Source: Crossaster papposus
Lineage: Eukaryota > Echinodermata > Asteroidea > Velatida > Solasteridae
DNA length: 64,000 nucleotides
Direction: 5' to 3'
NCBI GenBank assembly: GCA_037893245.1
Contig: JBAIAA010000654.1
Location: forward strand, 372,001 to 436,000
Both the position numbers and the translations under genes were made by a program. Shown here one piece after another: positions 13,250 through 24,200 of the stretch. The notes below the pieces were generated by a model. The model worked only from the letters and a program-made list of their open reading frames with translations. It did not search any database and was not told the origin of the DNA. Each line of letters begins with the position of its first letter. Within the stretch, counting starts at the first letter, position 1.

Positions 13250-13595
13250 TGGTGGCCCTGAAGGTATATAACCGGTCGTAGGTATTTTTGCGACGTCGGA
13301 ATATTTATCGCCACTAGTCGTGAATATTTTCGCGACCCGGCCGTAAATATTTTCGCGACCCGGTGGTAAGTTTGTCCGTGACGTTGTGAATATTTTATCG
13401 ACGTCGTGAATATTTTAGCGACGTCGCGTAAATATTCACAACGTCGCGAAAATATTCACAGCGTCGCGAAAATATATTCACGACTAGTCGCTAAAAACAA
13501 TCACAACGTTGCACAAATATTTACGACCGGGTCAGGACAATATTTATGACGTCGCAAAAATATTAACGACCGGTTGTGTCCCGCCAGGGCCACCA
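13250..13595. mobile_element. TA-flanked fold-back MITE with internal GACGTCG repeats
   Basis: The termini are TGGTGGCCCTG and CAGGGCCACCA, each flanked by TA, the target duplication expected of Tc1/mariner-type transposition. Inside, about fifteen variants of a 17-20-bp unit (TGAATATTTTCGCGACGTCG) run in one orientation on the left and inverted on the right, so the whole 346 bp can fold back on itself. Confidence 0.85.
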
Positions 13596-14934
13596 TACTA
13601 GTTGACTAACGAATAACAATGCTGTGACGTCATTGTGTTTTTTCTTAGGTTCTTCGTAGTCTGCTTTCGAGAGTGCACTGCACTATTTTAAGAGAAACCC
13701 TTCGCAGCGGTGTATAAAGCAAATACGCATGCCTTACCATTCACGCCCTTTAACTGATCATGGCGCCCCCGCGCGACGAGATTTCATTAACCGACACCCA
13801 TCTAACCCGATGTTGAAACAATTCCGTCTGGTTTGCAATGAATGCCGCGATATCTCATAGTCATACAGGCCGCCGTCATCGATTAAGTCACTTAACCCTG
13901 ATCTAAGATGCACCTCCGCATCAACTTAATTTAAAAGCAACTCATAGTTATGACCTCTTTTGATAGTCTCCAAAATATCTCTTCACAATTTCTTTCTATT
14001 ATTTTTTTCTGGCGGGGGGTCTCCAAATGAAAATAAATAACTCTAAAAACACAATTTCTAAAGGCATGATGATCGTGATTTCCATCAGGCAATGTTTTCT
14101 TAAATTAAATTAAACAAAGCTTTTGTACGAAGGGGTTTAGATGAGAAATGTCGTAAGTGCAAGTTACACTTTCTTACTGACGTAACTGATGTAGCGCCCC
14201 CTTCCGTTAATTCCCGATGACGCCACGCAACCTTCCCGCCATAAATATATATAATGTAAAGAGCATTAAAGCACAGCTAAACTGTGTCTTGTCCGAATCT
14301 TGAGTCCCGGGGGAAAAAGAAATTATGTGTTTTCTTTGTTAACAGTATGTAACAACAAATATTGTGGATCTTAGGTTGCACCTTAATGTTTACTTTTGAG
14401 CGTATTAACAGGCAGATGTGTTATTGTTTTCATATTTAAAACTTCATCGAAATTAGTGGATTGTAAAATAAAAGTCAAGCCCGGCTCATCGACAGGTGAT
14501 TGCATATAGAGCTAGCCCCGGCAAGCGTCGTTCCGCCACCCCCTGCATCGTGATCATCGCGCCGCGCGAAGTCCACGTGCTAGCATCATGCTATGGATAC
14601 GATACAAACCAATCCTAAGGCCTCGGTTCGTATACATTGTCATTATCACGCGCCGGAAATTAAAGCAGGAAGCTCACCGATGAACGAAGTCAATAAATCG
14701 TCAAACCTCCTTTCCAGGGGTTACTTCATTTTCAACCACATCTCAATACATGCACTACGAGGAGGCGAGGTTGATAACAGTCTGGCTATTCCTTCAGGTC
14801 GTCACTAACACCGGTGGAATCGAATACGGGGTACCAGACAAGGCTCGATTATTTTTGTGCGAGGTTGCAAACATTCGTGCACCGCGAATTGAATTTCGAT
14901 TCACTGTGAATATTATATATTACCGGTGCCCTTT

Positions 14935-15236
14935 ATTGAAGATGATTATTGTGACTTTTTGTTGTTGTGCCTTTGTACAAACATGCAAGTCAGAGTATTT
15001 CATGAGAAGGATATTTGGATATGGGACTATCGTAGATTTATCCTCTGAAAAAATATAGGTAGAATAACAAGCATTTCTTTTAAAAATTTACAATTGGCTG
15101 CCATTGCCTGTTAGTCTACCTACATTTTAAAGGACAATTCCGCGTTGGCCCATATCCAATGGTATTTTTCTCATGACATACTCTGACTGTGTGTTTCATG
15201 TTTGTATTACCAAAGGCACAATAATTATCTCCAATA
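14935..15236. mobile_element. fold-back element F3, full palindrome
   Basis: The left arm (about 14935-15060) contains GTCAGAGTATTTCATGAGAA and GGATATGGG. The right arm (about 15110-15236) contains the inverse (CCCATATCC, TTCTCATGACATACTCTGAC). GTAGAATAACAAGC and its inverse flank the centre near 15090. Single-arm relatives lie at 45095-45235 and 49895-50100. Confidence 0.8.
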
Positions 15237-15386
15237 TTTGTCGCTATCTGCCCCATACATTTGGTTTTTACTAAGACCCATGGGAGATCAGTAAATTACA
15301 GTGTAACACTGAATGGACTACCCAGTTAAAAAACGAAATAAATAAATAAATAAATACCTGCCTGTAATGTTTTACTGGTCTAAAAA

Positions 15387-15505
15387 TCTGTATTCAAAAT
15401 GTGCCCGGCAGTGATGCGCACCCATCGTGTTTTACATAACATTTGCTTAAAGACTGACGTCGCAGGTCAGATCGCCTTTGAATTATGTGACCTCTGATAT
15501 AATTT
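15387..15505. mobile_element. P1 family, half copy
   Basis: It matches one arm and the centre of the P1 palindrome (ATGTGCCCGGCAG, GCGCACCCATCGTGTTTTACA, GACGTCGCAGGTCAGATCGC). The second arm is lost. Confidence 0.8.
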
Positions 15506-17628
15506 CCACTGACTGTGTTGCGTTTAGAATAATGAGGGGAGGTTTATAGTGATTGGTTATTAATGGGACTATACAACGAGAAGGAACTACACAATTGGGT
15601 TGTGTTTTTACATGGGTAATTTATTGCCGGTTGAGTGTACTGCAGTTTTAGTCAGTGTGCAAAATCTATGCAGGAATATTTCCTAATGCGGCTTCGTGTA
15701 AACAATTGCAATGTCACTTCAAGGCAACCACATAATGAATAACCTCCATACTCTGGGCTTCATATGTTTTCATGTGCATCCCCCCCACGATATGTCATAA
15801 CTATTGCTGCTAAATAAATTATCGAAGCGTTTCTTTTCTACTACCTCAATCGAAACATGTTTCAGAATGAATTCCCTAACTAATGCAATCATATAGACCA
15901 TAATAGGTCACGAATTATGTTGAGCCAAGTGAGATTTGGATGACATACGCCTACAAAAACAAACATTAAGTACTATATCGTTATAGCGCAGGTGGCAAAA
16001 AATAGCCGTGATAAGCCTTGTTGATATGCGATATATTACCCGATTGGATTTGGTTTTCATTTCCAGCTGTCGCTCCTATGATAATTTACATAACTATGAC
16101 AGCGGAAATGCTATAACAACGCCATTCTCCTTCCGGTGTTCTCAAATTGACGTTTGAACTAGAACAGGCCGCTGATACTAGGCGTGCGACAGGGAATAGT
16201 GTGTTGTCATGACGACTTTATTAAATCAAAATAAATATGAACAATGTGTACATTCAATATCATACAGTTAGTGACAATAACTACCTATTCCTCAAGAATG
16301 GGTGGTATTTTGAGATCTATCTATACATCATAATCCGTTTATTACAAAAATAAAGATTGTATAACATATTTTGCCTGCTTGATTTAGAAATACTTATGTT
16401 GCAGTGTAAGTTATACAAAGTCATAAAATACAGATGAATATTCAGAGACCAACTAAGACAAAGGACAAAGGACGATATACAAAAATTATAGGAAATGCTC
16501 GATTAGACTTTAAAATAAAGTTTTCTCATCACGCAAATTAATTGACCACCTTTTCTTTCTGACCTGCACAACTATAAACACGTCTGAACGAAGACTACAG
16601 CGCTATCACTCTCAAATTGAGTTAGACCTCTGTGATAAATTATCACAGAAAGTTGGAATACTGAAAGATGACAGACGCCTTTCCTGTAGATTCCTAAAAA
16701 TGAAAAAACGTCTTTTCCTGATATTGGGTATCAGACAGAGGTCTTTCCCTGATAGTCGTACGGTGTCCGGGAAAGACACGAGTTTCGTTGAGATAAGATA
16801 TTATGAGAAGACGTCTTGAACATCTAATCGGTCGTGTTCCATCTTGCTGAGATTATTATAAAAGGAAACGCTGAAGCTCTAGCATTGTAGTTTTCCGTGG
16901 GGGTCACTGTTTGACGCTCGCTATCCTTTTCCGTGCATATTACCGACACACGGTTGGTTTTCGTCCAAAGGACAGTGAATTAAACGTGCAGTTTCAGCCC
17001 TGTCCGTCGGCGAAGATGTCAGAAGACTAGGAAATTGGATGGGATTTTCCTCGGGAGCCACAGAGTCGAAAAATGAGCGTGGAAACTGCCCGTGTACGTA
17101 AATTTTGTATTTACGAACCAGGGCGGTGACTTCCGTGATGCACTGCGATATTAAAGCAGAGCGTAACGTCAGCAATGAAAAACCTAACAAGAAAAATTCC
17201 AGTCCTTTAAAACCAGGTCTATGCCTATTTGGCCCATCTATAGCCACTTGTCCGTCCTTGCAATACACCTGTATGTGGTTCTATACTAATCTACTCCGGT
17301 TGACCGGTTATTCCGCCGATACACACACGGTCAGGTAATAATACTCAGCGCATCTAGTAATATAACTCCCACTTCATAACGATTCCGTCAAATCACACAC
17401 AAAATACACTCAAGCGCAACAGCTGACAAACGAAAGAGTGGGGCATGCGCAGAGGCGATCTGACCGTGTTTTTTTTTTCATCTAAATATTTTACTCACGT
17501 AAAAGGTTTGGTAATCGTCATGGTAACTGCTAGACAATAACCTGGTTTTTGTTCATATACTTCTAACCTTGAAATGTTTTGTGTGTGTGACACTGCAGAA
17601 GAAAATAATGCATGCGAAGTTTATTTAA
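15506..17628. other. gene-free stretch with dispersed repeat D1
   Basis: I see no gene. At 16900-17000 GGGGGTCACTGTTTGACGCTCGCT and the following 90 bases match 63758-63865 near the other end of the window. Small perfect hairpins occur at about 16639-16659 (CTGTGATAAATTATCACAG) and 16740-16777 (GTCTTTCCC/GGGAAAGAC). A 115-codon minus-strand frame over 16921-17268 overlaps the repeat and has no known motif. Confidence 0.5.
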
Positions 17629-18108
17629 AGGGGTCCTATGTCCTGAAATCCCCCCAAATATCATGTTTGGATTGTTAACTTATTATATTTCAAACATATG
17701 GTTGAATGAAAACCAACCTAATATCTTACCGTTTCCGAGAAAAGACGAACAAAAACTTGACACGGCGGTGTACGCATTTGTTTTTCCTGTCGTTATTATC
17801 AATGTGCACGTTGTGTGTTTCCCATAAATTGCACACGGCACTAATGCACAAATGTGGTTTCGTATACACGTCCGCAAAAGGCGAACACTTTCCGGCTGGA
17901 ACCAGACTACACCCAACAGCTCGGGTTTGTGTGGTCACTTTTGTGACCTCTGAAACTCGTTCTAGACAAAAACGCCGATTTGTTTTAGGTTGTGTGATTG
18001 TTTGTGTGAATGTTTATCCTCTTTTTAACTGATCTTTCTAATGAACATAATTAAACAAAAGCGTTTGTAGCACAATATTGGGCGATTCTAGGACATAGTA
18101 GTACCCCT
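17629..18108. mobile_element. TTAA-flanked non-autonomous element
   Basis: TTAA at 17625-17628 and 18109-18112 flank termini AGGGGTCCTATGTCCT and the diverged inverse ending in GTACCCCT. TTAA duplication is the mark of piggyBac-type transposases. A related, inverted copy covers about 26020-26275. The interior has no coding domain. Confidence 0.7.
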
Positions 18109-18787
18109 TTAACTGCGCACGCATTATACACGATGCATTATCTCCATATGGCGCTCATATCAGGACAATGTACACGGAAATAAGTTTCTTATTGTAATGA
18201 TTTGCCCATTCAATTTATGCTTTCTGATTATATTCCATTGACGTCACACGCGTTATTAATAATTAAAAAAGTATTACCTTGTTATGCGGCAGTGTGTCTT
18301 ATAATACTACCCACAGCAACCAATACAATCTCCGTATAGGTCCAATTGACTATCGAGTACCTAGTTATTAACTTCTCACTGAGCTATAATTTTCGTTTTA
18401 AGGAGTGAAATTATCTGAAAACAATTACAGCATTTATCAAATCTAGAAGGCAAGGCCAGGAATATGTAAATGTCTTCGCACATAACACACGACAGTCGAA
18501 GGTGTTTTTGTAATAGATTATTATATAACCTATTATTATTATTATTAATAAAAATCAGGACGAGTTTTAATTTAAAAAACAACCAAACCCCGCCCCCAAA
18601 AAAAAAATTTCTAAAAATGTATTGTACGTAGTATATACAAGTAAACACATTCCCCTATGCAATTACCAAAAATAAAACCAGTCGCGAAGCATTATATTCT
18701 AACGGGAAAAAAATATGTTTAAAAGGTTATTAAGAAAATAATAATTATGCCACTTTGCACAAGCAGTGACGTGAAATTTCAGTTTGG

Positions 18788-18812
18788 GTGGGAGGGGGGG
18801 GGGGGGGGGGGG
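18788..18812 (+). repeat. poly-G run
   Basis: This is a near-homopolymeric G tract immediately before the P1 copy. Confidence 0.97.
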
Positions 18813-18844
18813 TGCTGTATCGGCATCTCGTGGGGGCACCAGCT

Positions 18845-19083
18845 TATAGACGATGTGCCCTCTGACGTCACGTGTTACATCTGTATTTAAATATACCCGG
18901 CAGTATGCGCACACATCGTGTTTTACATAAAATTTGCTTAAAGAGTGACGTCGCAGGTCAGATCGCCTTTGAATTATGTGACCTCTGATGTCATCTCTTA
19001 ACAAAATTTATGTAAAACATGATGCGTGCGCATACTGCCGGGTACATTTGAATACAGATGTAAACAGAGGGCACATCGTTTAT
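18845..19083. mobile_element. palindromic MITE family P1, copy 3
   Basis: It is a complete copy with ATAGACGATGTGCCCTCTG ends and the same internal order as at 12587. It appears inverted relative to itself around a centre near 18965. Confidence 0.88.
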
Positions 19084-19136
19084 GGTCTCTCGAGTCTGGT
19101 TTTTGTGTGGGGTTGGGTGGGGGGGTGTAGCACCGG

Positions 19137-19189
19137 ACATTTTTGTTTGGGGGGTGCCCCCCAGGCCCCACTTGGCTACGCCACTGTGT
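19137..19189 (-). mobile_element. terminus of a hAT-like DNA transposon
   Basis: On the minus strand the segment begins CAGTGGCGTAGCCAAG and continues into a G-rich GCCTGGGGGGCACC tract. CAGTGGCG-type ends are frequent in hAT-like elements of animals. No partner terminus was found. Confidence 0.45.
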
Positions 19190-20421
19190 ATATAGGGAGC
19201 GAAACATGCACTATATCCAGATGATCTACACAAGAGTGAAATTGTATCGAAGCAAAAGCAGAGTAACATTTCACTCTCAATCTCGTTAGTCCTATACTTG
19301 CATCAGTCGAAATAGAGTTAAACTATACACTTATATTGGAGGGTGAACATGCGATTATAATAATTAACTACAACCTTTATATTATAGTACACTGTACCTC
19401 TAAATCAATTTTTCACTCGTGAATCAAGAACTCCAACAACCCGTCTATTTTCTCAAATAAAACCCACACCTTATTTATATAAAGTCTTTTACATTAAATA
19501 TTTCAAAATGTCCGTTTCCAATATAATTTAAAGAAACACCAATCTTCGTTGGTAATCGCCACCAACTACTATATGTTCAATGCGCAACCGACGCCGCTGG
19601 TCCGAGTCCAACTTTTATTTAAAAATAAATACTTATAAAGAAGTGTTTCCACTTCTTTATAAGATTACAAGAGTATCGCCTTCGGGCAAAACGTAGATTT
19701 TTCGAACATTCTATTCTATCACCCACAACCCCTTTCGTTCCCTTATAGTTGACATGTAATCAACTTTCATTATAGTATATACACAAATGTAAGAGGGAAC
19801 TAATCAAAAGAAAACAAACCGTATCTCAAAAAACATGCGTTAAATTTGACTATAAAACAGTCAAAGACGCACCCATACATCTCACCGTATAGGGTGCAGG
19901 TTTGATTGTTTTCAAGTGTTTTGGTACTGTGTTATAGCATATCTAGGGTTATAGTACTGTGTTATATCATATCTAGGGTTATAGTACTGTGTATGCATAG
20001 TGTTATTTATCAATTACATTTTAAATGCCAACTGTTATCAAGCAGAATGTGAAATGGAAACGGGAAGTACACTCATCTAAATACTTGAAACATACATGCA
20101 TCATGACGTGAAGTGGATGCATTTGTTTTGGTTGTCATAGCTAGGTAATTTGCAGTCTTTGTAACAATGATATTGTTAATTATCTGGTTTGTAAACGGCT
20201 AATGACTTCGGACTTTGTCAATATATTATGACATATTCACTGGATGTATATACAGACAAACAGAAGGTCGTGGGTTCACATTCAGTTAAGGGAAGTCAGT
20301 GAAAATCTCGTGCACGTTCTCGATACGCATCGAGCACTGTATAGATATTGCATGGATGGAGGGCGAACGTGTTGTTTATATGAATAATAACATCAACGAA
20401 TTGTGAATGCAATTTCCTAAA
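19190..20421. other. downstream flank of gene A
   Basis: This stretch probably includes the 3' UTR of gene A, but no poly-A site can be fixed. It holds a perfect 14-bp-stem hairpin (19632-19663), a 31-bp unit repeated about 2.3 times at 19922-19990 (TACTGTGTTATA-CATATCTAGGG) and a B-box-like GGTCGTGGGTTCACATTC at about 20264, possibly a SINE fragment. Confidence 0.5.
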
Positions 20422-21297
20422 TCACGTGATAACCTTGTTTCCGAAGAAGCCGTCAGCTTGTTCACTTTCCCTGATAGTAATCGTGATACCGCCTGCTGTT
20501 ACATCAGTCACTACTACCCCCTCTGATCTCTTGGCACGTTGTGGCATAGAGGCGTCCACGCTGGTGGGTTGGGCAGGCAACAAGATGGCATCTTTGTTGG
20601 CCGCGGGAAATCTCAAACCCTTCTTTACTTCTCCGTCGTTTGTGTTGTCATGGCAACATTCTTGCGAAGATTTTTGGTTGGTAACAGGTGTGCGCGAGGT
20701 TTGTGCCTTTTGGGAATTTCTCGGGTAATATCTGACTTCGTCCGGGTCAGAAAAATGGGCCTCATCCGTGTCCGAATCGTCTCGCAAAGTCTCGGCAGGT
20801 GTGAGCCTCCTAAGCACGAGTTTTGGCGAGAGTTTGGGATTCAGGCGATGTTGTTCCGTGCTAACATCAAGCCGTAACTCTGGCAGCTCGTCCACGTAAA
20901 AACTCGCGAAATCTCGTTCGGTGGCGACGCCTTCCCGATCGCCCGAATCGGACGTGTTGAGCGAAGTCTGACTGCGGTCGGAGTTGGGGCTCCACGTCCA
21001 ATCCGACCAGTAATTACCGGGGTTAACCGCCGTGGTGTCCCGCCTACCAAAGGCGGCATTCGGGGCCGAAGTGGACCTGCTGTAAGCTTTCCGAGGATTA
21101 TTAAACCCCGCCGTATCGGACGCTGGATTCCCTACCGGGAATCGCGGCGATTGTCCCGGTGGGGAAGCAGCGGTGACCGGTGGGGTGTGCCTCGTACACC
21201 ATTTCCCGTTACTTGGATCCTTCACCAATCGAAACCGACTGGGACACTCGGAGTTAGGCCAGTCATGTGGTACATTAGACAGATACACAGAAGACGG
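20422..21297 (-). CDS. gene A exon 5: linker and C-box
   Basis: The last coding exon has 291 codons plus TGA. Its acceptor, TTTCTTTTTCTAACAG, is strong. It begins PSSVYLSNVPHDW in phase 0. The middle is Ser/Pro/Asn-rich with an acidic serine cluster (DDSDTDEAHFSDPDE, protein residues about 270-284) that looks like CK2 substrate sequence. The last 31 residues are the C-box, VTDVTAGGITITIRES followed by GFFGN, very close to the vertebrate CBX consensus. Its composition is more GC-rich than the flanking DNA, as expected for a coding exon. Confidence 0.94.
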   Translation of the reverse strand, partial: PSSVYLSNVPHDWPNSECPSRFRLVKDPSNGKWCTRHTPPVTAASPPGQSPRFPVGNPASDTAGFNNPRKAYSRSTSAPNAAFGRRDTTAVNPGNYWSDWTWSPNSDRSQTSLNTSDSGDREGVATERDFASFYVDELPELRLDVSTEQHRLNPKLSPKLVLRRLTPAETLRDDSDTDEAHFSDPDEVRYYPRNSQKAQTSRTPVTNQKSSQECCHDNTNDGEVKKGLRFPAANKDAILLPAQPTSVDASMPQRAKRSEGVVVTDVTAGGITITIRESEQADGFFGNKVIT

Positions 21298-24200
21298 CTG
21301 TTAGAAAAAGAAACAAATAAGAATCTATCTTTAAGACCAGACAAGGATCGTTTGTGCACCATGTAACCGCCCAACTCAAAGCTCAGTTTTATGTAAGCCT
21401 TTTAATCAGGAGAGCCCTTGAACAGTGACTTTGTTTCGTTTAGGTAATGGGGGGTGGGGGTGGGGTGCGGTTGGGGGTGCAAGTATAAATGCCAAGTAAA
21501 AACCTAACAGGTGTTTTAAACCCCCTGCAAAGTTGGCCCTCTAAGAAAGTGGACTAACTAGAATGTAGTTTATTGATAGGAAACTGGCACGACATGTTAG
21601 CCTTGCATGGTTTGTATTTACGCAGATCTATAATCAGAGGTAATATTAATCTAATCATCAATTTCAAAATGAACAAGGAAATCGGCAAGGCGGGACTTGA
21701 ACCTTCGACCTCCGGAATACCGGACCGGTATTGGGGTGTATTTGTGTATTAATCGAATCAGTAATATTTGTTATTCCTGTGTAATGTCGTATACGGGTGC
21801 ATTGCTGTAATGCTTCAGTGACGTATTAACCTTAACCCTCCAGGGTATTTTGGCTAGAAACCCTGCCAAACGCATCAAATCAAATATTAAATACGGTCGT
21901 CCTTGGCAAATATTAAGCATGAACCCGGCTTATTAAACCGTATACGCATATAGCTCGTAATGTATTTCGTGTAAAGACTGAAATGTTTGATAATGTTGTA
22001 GTCTATATCTTTTGTAACAACCAGCACAATAATTATGCTACATCGTCTATACAACAGCTGGTGACATCCGCCGTACATGTTTAGACCATGCATATATCCC
22101 TTCATTGGACATTGGATATGTAGTCATGGTGATATCACCTGTTCATTTTGTTCATGTTTACATATGCCCATTCGCTACCAATCATAAGATAATTAGATTG
22201 CTCCGTAATTAACTCGCGTTTTTCGTTTAAATTTATACTATACGGTATAGCAACCGCAAGGAGAAGTTTCATTTGTTATCTTCCATATTCGATCACAAGA
22301 CTCCAATATGATGTTTGCATACGCCGAACTGAAATACAGTCGTTAATATCAAAGTGTCACTAAAACGTTAGAATTGGTTGAAATGAACGTGTTCGTTGAC
22401 CAATCCTGAGATTATCGGAGGAAGAAGAAATGACAAATACGGGGATGAAATAAATTAGTGTCACACAAAGCAGGTGGGGGGAATTTCACCTAGGAATCAA
22501 GGCTTAAAAGCATTTAAATACACGGATTTATGCAACCTGGGTAGGAAATTGCGTCCTACAAAATCTACACAATTTGTAAGCCGACTACAAAAACTGGGGG
22601 GGGGGGGGGGGGGGGGGGGGGAGAGGGGGCATCCTATCCTATGCTATGCTATCCTATCCTATCCTATCCTATCCTCGTCACCATCTGGAATTCATATCGA
22701 TTTTCCCACTTTCATTTTACATAAACTCTAAACCAGACGACACGATTTATTGGCGCGCTTTGTTGTCCGTTTTGGCGCCTTTTCCCGTTCTAGTCTCTCA
22801 CCTGTGATATTTGCCTCCTGATTCGTCTGCCTCCTCGTGACGTCACACCAGTGCGTCTGCAATGGAAACACCAGACGGTATCATCAGTTTTGTCAAATTG
22901 CCGAAAGAATAAAGGATAACATGTTTCACACAATGTAATTGTAAATGCAATACGTGAATATGCACCTAGTTTGTTCTACCTTTTGTTTCCTTGTGCTTTT
23001 TCAAATACAAATTTCAATATTCATGAGGGAATCTGTGATGTCATTACGGACAGAAACCTGAATGTTACAGCTATATCAGCACAACTTGCTAGAGTTATAG
23101 ATATGCTGTCGATTCGTTGTCATCTCGGTACGTGGCAGTTTTTAACACATTTTAAATGAGCCAATTTGGGGTTCACAATTTGCACAGAAACGCTTAAAAT
23201 GAACAGTGTCTTCCTTAAATGACATCACAGCAAACGCGCCCTCAGTTGTCCGGTAAATCAGGTGTCAAGAAGTGAACGTGTCAATAACATTTACCGTTTT
23301 CATATAGATTTGAAAGGCGTAGAAAGTTGCACATGCACGGTTGTCTCAAGAAACTGTCATCGCATTAAACCCCTTACAAACTTGAGTGACTGAAAATGAG
23401 AGGTGACCTACGTGCCAGAGAAATACAGGTATCGAGTTCCGTTATTTTGTCACACAACCCCTGTTCAATTGCCGTCGAAGTTGCAATTTCCTCTTCACAT
23501 TTTCAAGCTCAATTTGGGGGATTTGTGTGCGATTTATGGGCCCGTGTTTTCCCTAACATTTTTTTTTGTATTATTAAATAAACATAAAACTAAAAATCGC
23601 AATCAGATGTTTTCTTCTTTCTCCTGAAAAGCCTTCCAAGCAAAACTGGCGTCATGATGATCTGGTGATACCAAGACGAGTCCCCGTTTCCTCCAATATT
23701 GATCACAGAAACAGGGAAGTTAAAAAACAGACAGATTTCTACCATTATGTATACCAAGCTAAATTATTCACAAGGCATGACCAACCTGGGCCCAATTTCA
23801 CGGCGCTGCTAAGCACACGATTTTCTGCTAACCGAGCCTCCGTCTATTTCACGGAGACCGTAAGCAGTAAGCACAGCAAAAGGCACGCTTAACTTAGCGG
23901 GAAAATTTGCTTAAATCAGTGACGTAACAATAGAATCTCCATGCGCGCGCCAACGTTAGCACAAAAAAGCCGTGAAATAGCGCTTAAGGTTAGCAAATTT
24001 TTCTGCTTAAGTAAGCACAACTTTTCCGCTAACTGTTAAGCAGCGCCGTGAAATTGGGCCCTGGCAGGAAATTGCAGTTTTTGGGATATTTACACAGATT
24101 GGAACAACTCGAGACAGACTAATGGTTGTTTCCAACATTAACATTATGAGATATGATACGGCAAGTTGTACACGACTCTGACGTAAACCGCTCCAATCAT

